DNA of 64,000 nt. Source: Auanema rhodensis (taxonomy: Eukaryota; Nematoda; Chromadorea; Rhabditida; Rhabditidae). Location of the stretch: positions 12,276,001 through 12,340,000 of the forward strand of contig OZ059899.1 of assembly GCA_964057225.1 (NCBI GenBank), in the 5' to 3' direction. This document shows, piece by piece, positions 56,301 to 64,000 of the stretch (position 1 is its first letter; each line of letters opens with the position of its first letter). The position numbers and the translations under genes were made by a program. The notes under the pieces were generated by a model, which made no database searches, had not been told where the DNA came from, and saw nothing but the letters and a program-made list of their open reading frames with translations.

Positions 56301-56971
56301 ATCTAATTTCAGAAAGCTGACGAGAATCTGGCATTCGATGAGCAGATTTTGTCTGCAGCAAAATCGATCACATCTGCTGTTCAAACACTGGTCAAGGCTG
56401 CTTCTAACGCTCAAAGAGAATTGGTTGCCCAAGGTCGATTGGAATCCAGAACAAACGCTCATGCTGCGGATGATTATCAATGGTCTGATGGTTTAATTAG
56501 TGCTGCTCGCTACGTTGTAGCTGCTGTACATCAACTTTGTGAAGCTGCCAATGCTCTTGTACAAGGGCAAGCAGGAGAAGAAAAACTTATCTCAGCCGCT
56601 AAGCAGGTACGGTATTACGGCAATGAAATGCCTTTTTATGTTAACTGTTTTAGGTTGCTGCTTCAACCGCTCAGCTTCTGGTAGCTTGTAATGTTAAAGC
56701 TGACATGGAAAGTCAAGCTAAGAGACGTCTTCAAGCTGCTGGCCATGCTGTGAAAACAGCTACCGAACGTTTGGTACAAGCTGCTAGACAAACGGTAGTG
56801 GAAGACGAAAGAAATTTCGTAATTACGGATCGTATGGTCCATGGAATCGCTCAAGTCATGGATGCCCAGGAGCAGGTCCTCCGAAAGGAAGCTGAATTGC
56901 GAGCTGCTCGTCATCAGCTAGCCACTCTGAATCGAGCTAGATATGAACGAGAGGATTCTCCTAAGAACTAA
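41312..56971 (+). CDS. tln-1: Talin
   Basis: Adaptor that activates integrins through its FERM head and ties them to actin through a long helical rod. Twenty-seven exons sum to 7,617 nt, 2,538 aa, essentially the vertebrate length (about 2,541). Head: F0 from the start ([20 protein letters not shown]), F1 with its loop (to 43126), F2 (43170-45012 exons) and the PTB-like F3 (45057-45615) with [15 protein letters not shown]. Rod segments follow from 46622, e.g. [21 protein letters not shown] (49600 region) and [17 protein letters not shown] (53090 region). The C-terminal I/LWEQ module (56313-56971) has [13 protein letters not shown] and [12 protein letters not shown] and ends in a dimerisation helix. 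Exons are short except two of 961 and 2,256 nt (52454-53414, 53463-55718). Start ATG is 15 nt behind an acceptor. Confidence 0.97.
41445..42624 (+). other. First talin intron (1.18 kb)
   Basis: Separates the F0 start from the rest of the head. Length, position and lack of repeats suit regulatory sequence; no other coding exon is seen. Confidence 0.7.
43610..44948 (+). other. Talin intron within the F2 region (1.34 kb)
   Basis: Holds pyrimidine-rich tracts (43630-43670, 44480-44650) and nothing else that I can support as coding. Confidence 0.7.
45860..46621 (+). other. Talin intron between head and rod (0.76 kb)
   Basis: Divides the exon with the Gly-rich head-rod linker (45701-45859) from the first rod exon. 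Nothing else seen in it. Confidence 0.7.
47887..48160 (+). other. Possible alternative terminal exon of talin (A)
   Basis: CCATTCAG ends at 47886 and the following frame matches the phase left by exon 16 (which ends two bases into a codon). It would add about 91 residues rich in Pro, Ser and Ala, then TGA... (stop at 48158-48160), giving a talin of roughly 800 aa with head and only the first rod bundles. Composition is unlike talin rod and no poly(A) signal was found close by, so this may be chance. Confidence 0.2.
48828..48897 (+). repeat. Nested inverted repeat in a talin intron
   Basis: Outer arms TGATCTTG (48828-48835) and CAAGATCA (48890-48897), and inner arms ATAGATTAG (48849-48857) and CTAATCTAT (48875-48883), are exact reverse complements around a 17-nt loop. 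The spacers between arms are unequal (13 and 6 nt). Confidence 0.6.
50908..50982 (+). other. Possible alternative terminal exon of talin (B)
   Basis: Within the 1.1-kb intron after exon 20. TTCTGTTCAG ends at 50907; the next 24 codons (starting [13 protein letters not shown]) are in phase with exon 20, which ends on a codon boundary, and close with TAA at 50980-50982. AATAAA follows at 51408-51413, still inside the intron. Use would give about 987 aa: head plus the early rod, without the later bundles and the actin-binding end. A shorter cassette use (13 codons to GTTGAT) is also conceivable. Confidence 0.35.
51408..51413 (+). promoter_or_regulatory. Intronic poly(A) signal in talin
   Basis: AATAAA between candidate exon B (50908-50982) and constitutive exon 21 (51727). 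It would end a short transcript before exon 21. Confidence 0.35.
53415..53462 (+). other. 48-nt stop-free talin intron
   Basis: GTAAGT...TTTTCAG, 48 nt, a multiple of three with no in-frame stop, so the two large rod exons read as a single open frame. Rod homology resumes cleanly when it is removed (QILD then DATVVAKH); retention would insert 16 mainly hydrophobic/aromatic residues. Confidence 0.8.
56122..56175 (+). other. Possible alternative terminal exon of talin (C)
   Basis: Lies in the intron between exon 25 (ends 56028, codon boundary) and exon 26 (56313). GGCCAG ends at 56121; 17 codons ([17 protein letters not shown]) are in phase and end in TAG. Use would give about 2,352 aa lacking the C-terminal I/LWEQ actin-binding and dimerisation module. 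Reading straight through the retained intron also reaches this stop without interruption. Confidence 0.35.
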
Positions 56972-57292
56972 TAAGCCTTTTCTTGTTACTTAATTATATT
57001 GTTCACCCTATCTTGTTACTTAAATAGGTGCTGGATTGTTTTACCACAGATACATATATATTTATTTGTGCCTTTACCCCTCGTTCTATTGTTCATCACT
57101 AAAAAAGAATTTAATAATAATAATGAAGCATTAAACAGACTGAAGATACATGACCACAATGCTCAGTTTAAAAATGTGTATCATATCTACATGTACTATG
57201 CAACTTGTAATACTTATAATCTCTCTGAAATATTATGTGAAGCTCTAATAATAAATGGTTTATTATTGCATATTGTGTTACTCATGATTTGT
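56972..57292. other. Overlapping 3' UTRs of convergent genes
   Basis: 321 nt between the talin stop and the stop of the - strand gene. AT-rich; carries the shared poly(A) signal and nothing else seen. Confidence 0.65.
57250..57264. promoter_or_regulatory. Bidirectional poly(A) signal, talin / secreted protein gene
   Basis: AATAAATGGTTTATT: AATAAA on + (57250-57255) for talin and AATAAA on - (57264-57259) for the converging gene, whose stop is only 29 nt away. The 15 nt are nearly palindromic, so the two 3' UTRs almost certainly overlap. Confidence 0.7.
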
Positions 57293-58785
57293 TCAATTAT
57301 CCCATCCTCCATGACGATTTTGGCGATTGGCTTCGAAAGTGTTATCTTCATCCAAGTTTGCATTGCGGAACTGGTCTTCTATCTGAAATTGGATGAAATC
57401 AATATAAAAGTTGTAAATTAAGTTCTGAATTTGGAATTCAATGCACTGCTCGTGTACAACCGCTCTGTTACATTGTATATAACAAAATGCAATTGACGTG
57501 ATACGTGAGAATTGGCGTAACTCTATACGTGCACACATGGTTTGGATGTCTATCTAGATGACTAGATGTTTGGTTTGGTGAATCGACATAGCAGAATATG
57601 ATATTCTTGCTTTAAATGAAAATGTTTTCGAACTTTGTTCTACGAATTTATATTATAGAATATGATGTGGGAATAGAAATTTCTGGAAGTAATGTATTGG
57701 ATGAGGGTGAGAGTGAGAGTGCGATGTGTTTCTTGGGGACAAAGTTAGTTGCTAAAAAGAAGACATAGAACTTGATCATATTTAGAATTTATCGTTTTTT
57801 TTTTCAAATAAAGAAAAATTCAAAAATTGATTCTAGCTATGGAAAGAGAAAAAATGAGAGATATACCAGAGGGAGAATGTGTACGTGCGAGAGAATAGAG
57901 AGGTTTGATAAAGAAGTGACAAGCTTCTATATCAAGTTTTTTTTGCTTTCATATGTGTGTATGCCGAAATTGTTTAAACAGAAATAGAAATTTATCATCC
58001 GTTCTATATAGAGTTTACTGTTATTGCAATGACTTCACAATTTCTTTTATGAAGAAAAAGAAAATAAAAACGAAAATACCTCTTTGTGTTGATTATTGGA
58101 TTTCGAAGGCTCAGCGTTGTTGCCCAAGAAGTTGCTTTTACTGTAAAACGTAAAAAAAAGTGAAAAAAGCTTTGCTAATTTGGTTTCAAATTGACGATTC
58201 AGTTATATCATTTATTGAAAAATGTATTGTTTTTAAAATATTTTCTTAACTGAGATCAATACAAAATTTAAAAAAAAACAGATCTCAAGGTATGATGTCA
58301 TAAATTTCGAAGAAAGCTAATTAGATATATCAGAGAAACGAACTTTTCGATCTTTCCGCCTGCATTACATCGATTGCCAGTACAACAGCATAAACTTATA
58401 GGAATATTCTTGAACGTGGTTGATATACAACGATCTCTAGCTAACTATAAATAAATAGTTAAATTCAAGTAAAAAGGTCATTTCATAACTAACCATACAT
58501 CTCCAAAGTGAACATCCGGTTTTCACCACATCCAAATAGACATTAGCTGCAGTTGCAGTCATATTATAGCATTGTGCTCCACTATTATCACAACTAATTG
58601 TATTCGTTCCTACACCTTGTCCAGCAATTACTTTTAAGCCCTACCAAAATAAATCTATTGATTGTAATTATGATGATTAGGCTTAATTAGCATACTAATA
58701 GGCAACTTACAGAAAAGCATTCAATAGATGACACATTATGGACTAAATATGATAAACCAATCAAAGCACATAATAAAAGCCTCAT
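57293..58785 (-). CDS. Secreted cysteine-rich, three-finger/ET-module-like protein
   Basis: Five exons (58785-58711, 58640-58494, 58444-58344, 58140-58080, 57382-57293) total 474 nt, 157 aa. The N-terminus MRLLLCALIGLSYLVHNVSS is a clear signal peptide. The mature part has ten cysteines spaced as in nematode Ly6/uPAR or ET-module proteins: IEC, then ISCDNSGAQCYNM, KTGCSLWRC, RDRC, and the closing CCCTGNRCN, which matches the CC-x-x-x-x-CN end of the fold. A potential N-glycosylation site (NMT) lies between. A hydrophilic Asn/Asp-rich tail (about 55 aa) ends GGWDN without a GPI or membrane segment, so the protein is probably released. Role unknown; family members are extracellular ligands, receptor modulators or cuticle factors. 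The intron before the last exon is nearly 700 nt; the others are small. Introns include one GTTCGT donor, also used in junctophilin. Confidence 0.8.
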
Positions 58786-59077
58786 TATCAAGTTTTGAGA
58801 CAACAGATGTTCTAAACGACTATGACAAAATGCAATTGAATGGATGGATAGATGATAATGTTAGAAAAGACGAGTCGATCGCCTTCTTCTTCGTCTTCTT
58901 CTTCTTGTGTAAAGTTAATGTCGTAAAAATTTGAACAAAAATTTTTTTATTATATGACAACAATTAATAATACTTCCTTCGAGAAAAAAAGCTAATATGC
59001 TATTGTTAAAGCTGTTGTTGCTGTTGTAGACTTTTGAACGTGGACGTGAAGGCGATAAGCTTTTGGATGAAAACATA

Positions 59078-60184
59078 CTAGAAGAATCTGCAGTAATTCG
59101 ATAACAACATGATTAAGTTTCTGAATAACATTCCGTTTAAATCCTGTAATTTGAAATAACTTTGCTATTGTGTTCCATAAATGGTTCAAAGGAATTTTAA
59201 AAGTTCATGAGTGTCTTGCACTGACCTGAGATGAATACAAGCCACTCCAATCAATACATTATTCATATATTCAGCCTGAGCATGACCTGTAATGGTCATC
59301 TGATATGGTTTTCGAACTTATGATTTTGGAGCCTAATGCGAATCTTTAATCTTTTGAATATTCAATTTTTGGATTATTATTGTTTTTAATAAACAATACT
59401 GTAATGATTAAAGGTGGAAAAGGTAAAATAATAATGAGGAGGAGCCTGAAGACTAATAGATATGATGTAATTGCTAGAGGATCACGACGATGAAACGTGA
59501 GCAACAATTTTTGACAAAACTCACGTTCACCATCTGAATGAAAAATTCCTTTTCTGCATATAGTTATAGCAATTTTGAACGCTATATCTAATCTATCTAC
59601 CATGCATTCAATTTCATAGATCCATATATGGTCTGATAGGGAAATTGGCACGTACACTGCACGTGATTTCAGGTGTTTAAATTGGAATTTTCTCTGTAGT
59701 CTTATGATTTTACGTGAGAATAGTCAAGATAAAGAATGAACTGTTTATCGTTTTTTTCCAATTGTTATGTTCCTATCCTGTTTGAAATCAGCTCATATAC
59801 TTAACCTCTTGACTGTGAGACACTTATACACTTAATATGTTTTACATCTGTCTATATCAATGTGTAATGGTCATTATTCAGTTCATATTATTACTCTCTT
59901 TACTTATTCCTTTTTCATATTTTCATTTCTATCTCTTTATGTCTATTCCTGGCCTGCCTATGCTGACTTAAGAATAATATGGCTCATGAGCTTTCTGCTC
60001 TTCTCTCTAGAACAATAAGAACTGATACCTTGGACTTGGTTAATCTAATATATATTGATTGTTTTTCTTATCTAGAGATCATGTACCTGTAGTTTTTCTC
60101 CCACCCATTTCTCCACAAACGTTCAGGTTCCCTGTTCTTCGCACCAATGCGAACCAATAGAGATCCCCTTGTTACATCAGCCAT
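59078..60184 (-). CDS. Candidate uncharacterised small gene
   Basis: I do not recognise it. Proposed exons 60184-60087, 59700-59525, 59316-59226 and 59120-59078 (408 nt, 135 aa). Exon 1 begins MADVTRGSLLVRIGAKN, is GC-richer than its surroundings and ends at CAG/GTACAT. Exon 2 carries VYVPISLSDHIWIYEIE and RLDIAFKIAITICRKGIF and ends at a perfect GTGAGT donor. Exon 3 carries KPYQMTITGHAQAEYMNNVL and GVACIHL. Both internal acceptors read AAAATCATAAG. The last exon is uncertain: the model given ends CRFF, while another acceptor (TTCTTCTAG at 59078) opens an Ser/Arg/Asn-rich tail to a stop at 58915. The start is 160 nt from the PSAT start on the other strand, so they could share a promoter. A Met-rich alternative is that only exons 2-3 are real. 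Confidence 0.4.
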
Positions 60185-60344
60185 TTTTCCCACCAGTACG
60201 CATTAGGTACACCTGTTTTGATACCGGACACTTGAATATTTTTAAAATCATTTTCTCACTAAAGTCTTTGTATTATGTTTTATTATCTGTATATAATCTA
60301 ATATTAAATGATATTTATATTTAAGGTTTACTAACACTACTAAA
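60185..60344. promoter_or_regulatory. Possible short divergent promoter (PSAT / small gene)
   Basis: 160 nt between two divergent start codons if the candidate - strand gene is real. TTTAAG ends at 60325, 19 nt before the PSAT ATG, suggesting a leader acceptor inside the interval. Confidence 0.3.
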
Positions 60345-61944
60345 ATGAACGGCCTTCGCAAAATTAACTTTGGAGCTGGTCCAGCCAAAATTCCAGAAGA
60401 GGTTTATTCGTTTTTTCACATTTTTCTCACTCAAGCTTGGCATTTTAGGTTCTTAAGCATGCTCAAGACGAATTCTTACATTTTGGAAATACTGGTATTA
60501 GTATTTTGGGTAAAAATTGATGTTTGGCAGTTTTATGTGTATCAAATAATTTCAGAAATGTCACATCGTTCTAAGGACTTTGGAGCTGTCTTAGAAGAAA
60601 CCAAGAAACTTATTCGCGATCTAATGTAGTTTTGACGTTTCGAATTTTTGTTGACTTTGATAGCGTTATAGGAAGGTTCCTGATAACTTCGAAATTCTTT
60701 TCATGCAAGGTGGTGGTACTGGTCAGTTTGCTGCTGTTCCATTGAACTTAAAAGGAGATAAGGTCTATGCTGATTATGCCATCACTGGGTCGTGGTCAGC
60801 CAAAGCAGCCCAAGAAGCTGCAAAATACATCGAAATCAAGAAGGTTTATCACATGATGACACACGTACCGCTAATCGTTTTTTGATCATTCAGGTTTTCC
60901 CCCCAACGAAGCCATATAGAACTGTCCCTTCATACGAGCAGTGGAGTCATGATGAAGTAAGAGCAAAAGGATTTTTTTCGGGTCATTTCATATATTTTTA
61001 TAGAATGCCGCTTATCTTTATTATTGTGCTAATGAAACTGTGGATGGTGTTGAGTTTTCTAAGCCACCCGTCTCACCTCATGGAGTTCCTCTTGTAGCTG
61101 ATATCTCTTCTAACTTCCTTTCTCGTCCTTTCGACTTTACTGGGGTTTGATTTCCCAACTGGCATGTTCATTATTTTCCTATTTCTATAGCATGGTGTCG
61201 TGTTCGGAGGAACTCAGAAGAACCTAGGAGCAGCTGGTTTGACTGTAGTTATGGTTCGCAAAGATTTGGTTGGATTGGTTAGTTTTCACTATTCTCCTAT
61301 TCTGTGCAGGAATCATTATTTGTAGGAGAACCCTCTAACACCGGCTATTCTTAGCTATAAAGAAATGGAAAAGAACAACAGCTTGTATAACACTCCTACT
61401 GTTTTCGGGTTAGTTCTTGATCTTTCCGTTCTGCTGCAATGATTTGTGAAATCATCAAAGTATATATTGCTTTTTCTAGAATTTATATCACGAATCTGGT
61501 TTTGAAATGGATCCAGAACAAGGGTGGTGTGGAAGCTATTTTTTCCGAAAATCAGGTTTGTTTTCTACATGTATGAATTGAACTTTAATTTTGAATCTGT
61601 AGAAAAAAGCCCAACTTCTCTATTCCATAATTGACAAATCTCAAGGGTTTTTCCATTGTGGCGTAGATCCTGAATTCCGTAGTCAAATGAACGTTGTGTT
61701 CCGAATTGGCGGTCCAAACGGCAACGATGATTTGGAAGCTAAATTCCTTGAGGGAGCTCAGCAAAGACATATGATTAGCTTGAAGGGACATAGGTTGAAA
61801 TTATCATTGAATAACTAAGTTTTATATTTGTCTTTAAGATCTGTTGGTGGTTTGAGGGCTTCAATCTATAATGCTGTTTCTTTGGAAGATACTAAAGTAT
61901 TAGCTGATTGGATGTTAGAATTCGAAAAAAATCACAAAAACTAA
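60345..61944 (+). CDS. PSAT1: Phosphoserine aminotransferase
   Basis: PLP enzyme of serine synthesis: converts 3-phosphohydroxypyruvate and glutamate to phosphoserine and 2-oxoglutarate, in the cytosol. Eleven exons (60345-60401, 60449-60509, 60556-60625, 60672-60843, 60894-60956, 61004-61144, 61191-61277, 61326-61408, 61480-61555, 61603-61793, 61839-61944) total 1,107 nt, 368 aa, the normal eukaryotic length. Marks: [15 protein letters not shown] at the N-terminus; [40 protein letters not shown]; and [15 protein letters not shown] with the PLP-binding Lys at about 198; then SLYNTPTVF and [19 protein letters not shown] near the C-terminus. Complete, with no missing key residue seen. The C. 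elegans counterpart is F26H9.5 from memory. Confidence 0.96.
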
Positions 61945-62283
61945 AAAAAAACTGATTTTTTATATATTTATATTGAAATTTAATGTGTGGAATACGTTTT
62001 ATTTATTTTGTTACTTCTTAATGCAACCAGTTTTGCAATAATTTGCAAAAAAATGAATAGTTCTTCACGTACTTATGCTAATGAGTTCACGTAATTCATA
62101 TTATATTTGAAAAAAAAAACAATTTTACAAACTAAGGTTCATGATCCTTGTGCAGAATGTCATCCCTGGAGTATCCAAGCTAAAGAATAGAATTAGTTGC
62201 AACTCAAAAATAAGAAGAATGCAAGGGGAGACGAATGAAATAATTGTAACTGCTCTTGGGGATAGAAAAGCATTACGAACTTA
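61945..62283. other. Tail-to-tail spacer PSAT / GT49
   Basis: 339 nt of AT-rich sequence between convergent stop codons. - strand AATAAA (TTTATT at 61998-62003) may serve the glycosyltransferase gene. No gene seen. Confidence 0.6.
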
Positions 62284-63972
62284 TTATGAACTACTTACAC
62301 AAACTTCAGCATTATGCCCATAGGTTCGTAACAAGTTTTGATGATAATTCTGCATAGACTTGGCTTATTTGTGAAGTTTTTATTGAAAACTATTACCTCA
62401 AGAGCCTTTTTAGCTTTAACTGTTAATGATAAACTGTATAGCCGACGAAATGGTATTCGTCTAACTCCAGGGTGTGTATTGAAAACTTTATTTACAACAA
62501 CAAATTTATATCCTAAACAGCATAATTGGCTTATCTGTAAGACATGATTAAAGTTTTGAATGTTTAATTAACATTTTCAATTTTAAAATCGAATAACATA
62601 CAAGTGTTGCTTGATTTCTCATACCATATGGTATTTCCTCATGATGTAAAGGTAAACTAGCATGTGATAGAAACATTGGTTCCCATGTTGTAGTATTATG
62701 ATCTTCATAATTTGTTATTTCACTGATTAATTGATCAGTTTGAATACTTAAATATTCAAATTTAAATTAATTCTATGATGGTAGTGATGGAGGGGGGGGG
62801 GATGAAACTCCACTTACCTTTTCTTTATCCAATTGTCTATGTTAGTTACATTATGAGCTTCTGCAAAGGTAAAACCATGGAATTGAAATGTTGTTTTTCC
62901 ATACACAATCGATAATTCTTTTACCGTTTTTGGTATTCTGTAAATCTATAGGTGTATTTGATATTATGATGAATATCTTATATGGATATATACCTGCTTC
63001 CAATTTCATATTCAAATCGTGGAACTATAAAAACAACACGTCTATTATTCATCTGAGAATATTTAGAAATAACTTGTTGCAACAACTTTTCAGCATCTTT
63101 TGAGAAAACTTGCTCTAGATCAGCTTGAAGAAAGTATTCAGAATTATCAAACTGAAGATAGAATAGATTAAACCTTAGAAGGAAAGTGTAAATAAAACAA
63201 TAAGACTAGAAAAACGATAGCGAACCTTTCTAGCTATGTTCCTGGCCACATTTACAGGATAATATTCCAATAAAGGTTTAAAATTAATTGAATCCAATTG
63301 AAATATTCTATTGCAATTTATAGTTTCAGCAAAATCTAACGATAAAAAGATTTCATTGCGAATTTCAACTTGATGAACTTATTACTAATTTCGAAATTTG
63401 TACATGAGATATTAGAAGTTTGCAAATAGAACACATGAACCGATAAAAAATCATAAAGTTTTGGATTGCAATGGTAAATTTGTTGGAGCTAAAATTCAAT
63501 TTCACACTAAAATTCAGGTTTGAACTCATAATTACCTTTTGAATCGTTTGTTCTATGGTTGGCTTCAAATGCATTGGATGTCGAATAGAACTGTCGCTAT
63601 ACACAGCTAAAACTGCTCTCCCATCCCAACTATTTAATGTTTTCAATAATTTGTCATCTAAAACAAATTATAAATTAACAAAAAAAATAGAAAAATTACT
63701 TAACAGATCAGGAGTAGCATGAAGCATCATGGGAATATTTTCCTTTCGTTCATAACTTCTGAATAAATATGGAAGAACACAGAAATTATTATAAGTAACA
63801 GGTTGATAAAGCCTAATATTCAAAGGGTTCAACTGAAATGTCATATTTATTTGAACGTAAACCAATGAATACATACGTCAGTTTCAGTTCTATCAGATTT
63901 CAGATGAAATAACATTAATGACAATAGTAGTATGCTCGAAAATAAATAAAAAAATATTCTATGGTTTTTCAT
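62284..63972 (-). CDS. GT49-family glycosyltransferase (B4GAT1/bgnt-like), type II membrane protein
   Basis: Golgi-type glycosyltransferase; relatives (human B4GAT1, nematode bgnt genes) add glucuronic acid or GlcNAc to glycans. Nine exons (63972-63877, 63832-63700, 63657-63526, 63377-63226, 63151-62994, 62937-62818, 62746-62602, 62534-62397, 62349-62284) total 1,140 nt, 379 aa. A short basic N-terminus is followed by a signal anchor (IFFYLFSSILLLSLMLFHL, about 6-24). Family marks: WDGRAVLAVYSDS, EYYPVNVARNIARK, FLQADLEQVFS (possible metal-binding acidic motif at D182/E184), RVVFIVPRFE, WEPMFLSH, ELPYGMRNQATLI and GYKFVVVNKVFNTHPGVRR. Family call is firm; substrate is not. The end of exon 3 uses a GTTCAA donor to keep frame and is the weakest junction. 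Confidence 0.88.
62792..62801 (+). repeat. G10 homopolymer in a GT49 intron
   Basis: Ten G in the small intron between exons 6 and 7 of the glycosyltransferase gene (C10 on its coding strand, in the intron). Confidence 0.85.
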
Positions 63973-64000
63973 AATTTTATGAGAATTAAACAGAAAATTT

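Noticed and set aside
59346-59657. 103-codon - strand frame ending in a hydrophobic, tail-anchor-like stretch
   Set aside because: A perfect GTGAGT donor interrupts it and the spliced version continues into a better coding segment, so the hydrophobic end is probably intron.

Overview
The window is nuclear DNA from a nematode. Genes are broken into many exons by very small introns, often 43-50 nt (46 nt in the junctophilin gene, 48 nt in talin). Introns end in TTTCAG, TTTTAG or TTTAAG. Several start codons sit 3-20 nt behind such an acceptor, which fits spliced-leader trans-splicing or short 5' UTR exons. The DNA is AT-rich with long (GA)n microsatellites. The recognisable genes (RME-8, junctophilin, FoxQ2/FKH-10, talin, phosphoserine aminotransferase) all have C. 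elegans counterparts that I remember as lying on chromosome I, so this looks like a conserved ancestral linkage block. I cannot resolve the nematode lineage. I see no sign of prokaryotic, viral or transposon coding sequence.

Layout. 1-8270 (+): most of rme-8 (endosomal J-domain protein), N-terminus cut off. 8271-10027: tail-to-tail spacer. 10028-14902 (-): complete 18-exon junctophilin, 742 aa. 14937-27886: about 13 kb with no gene I can support, rich in GA/CT, AT and triplet repeats. 27887-29747 (-): taxilin-family coiled-coil protein, 350 aa. 30223-31800 (-): uncharacterised acidic/basic, probably nuclear protein, 446 aa. 32171-34154 (+): hnRNP M/MYEF2-type RNA-binding protein, 442 aa, reading away from the preceding gene. 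35386-36397 (+): FoxQ2-type forkhead factor with a C-terminal EH1-like repressor motif, 215 aa. 36398-41311: 4.9 kb noncoding. 41312-56971 (+): talin, 27 exons, 2,538 aa. 57293-58785 (-): secreted cysteine-rich three-finger-like protein, 157 aa. 59078-60184 (-): candidate unannotated small gene. 60345-61944 (+): phosphoserine aminotransferase, 368 aa. 62284-63972 (-): GT49-family glycosyltransferase, 379 aa.

Except for the truncated rme-8, each spliced model was built by joining exons by hand. The summed exon lengths of every complete model divide by three, which supports the models; the acceptor choices in the small gene at 59-60 kb and one donor in the GT49 gene remain uncertain.

The genes are mostly housekeeping or muscle/cytoskeletal: junctophilin couples plasma membrane to ER/SR, talin couples integrin to actin, RME-8 and taxilin act in membrane traffic, and PSAT makes serine. 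The least ordinary items are three possible alternative 3' exons inside talin that would give truncated talins, a bidirectional poly(A) signal shared by talin and the secreted cysteine-rich gene, and two genes of unknown function.
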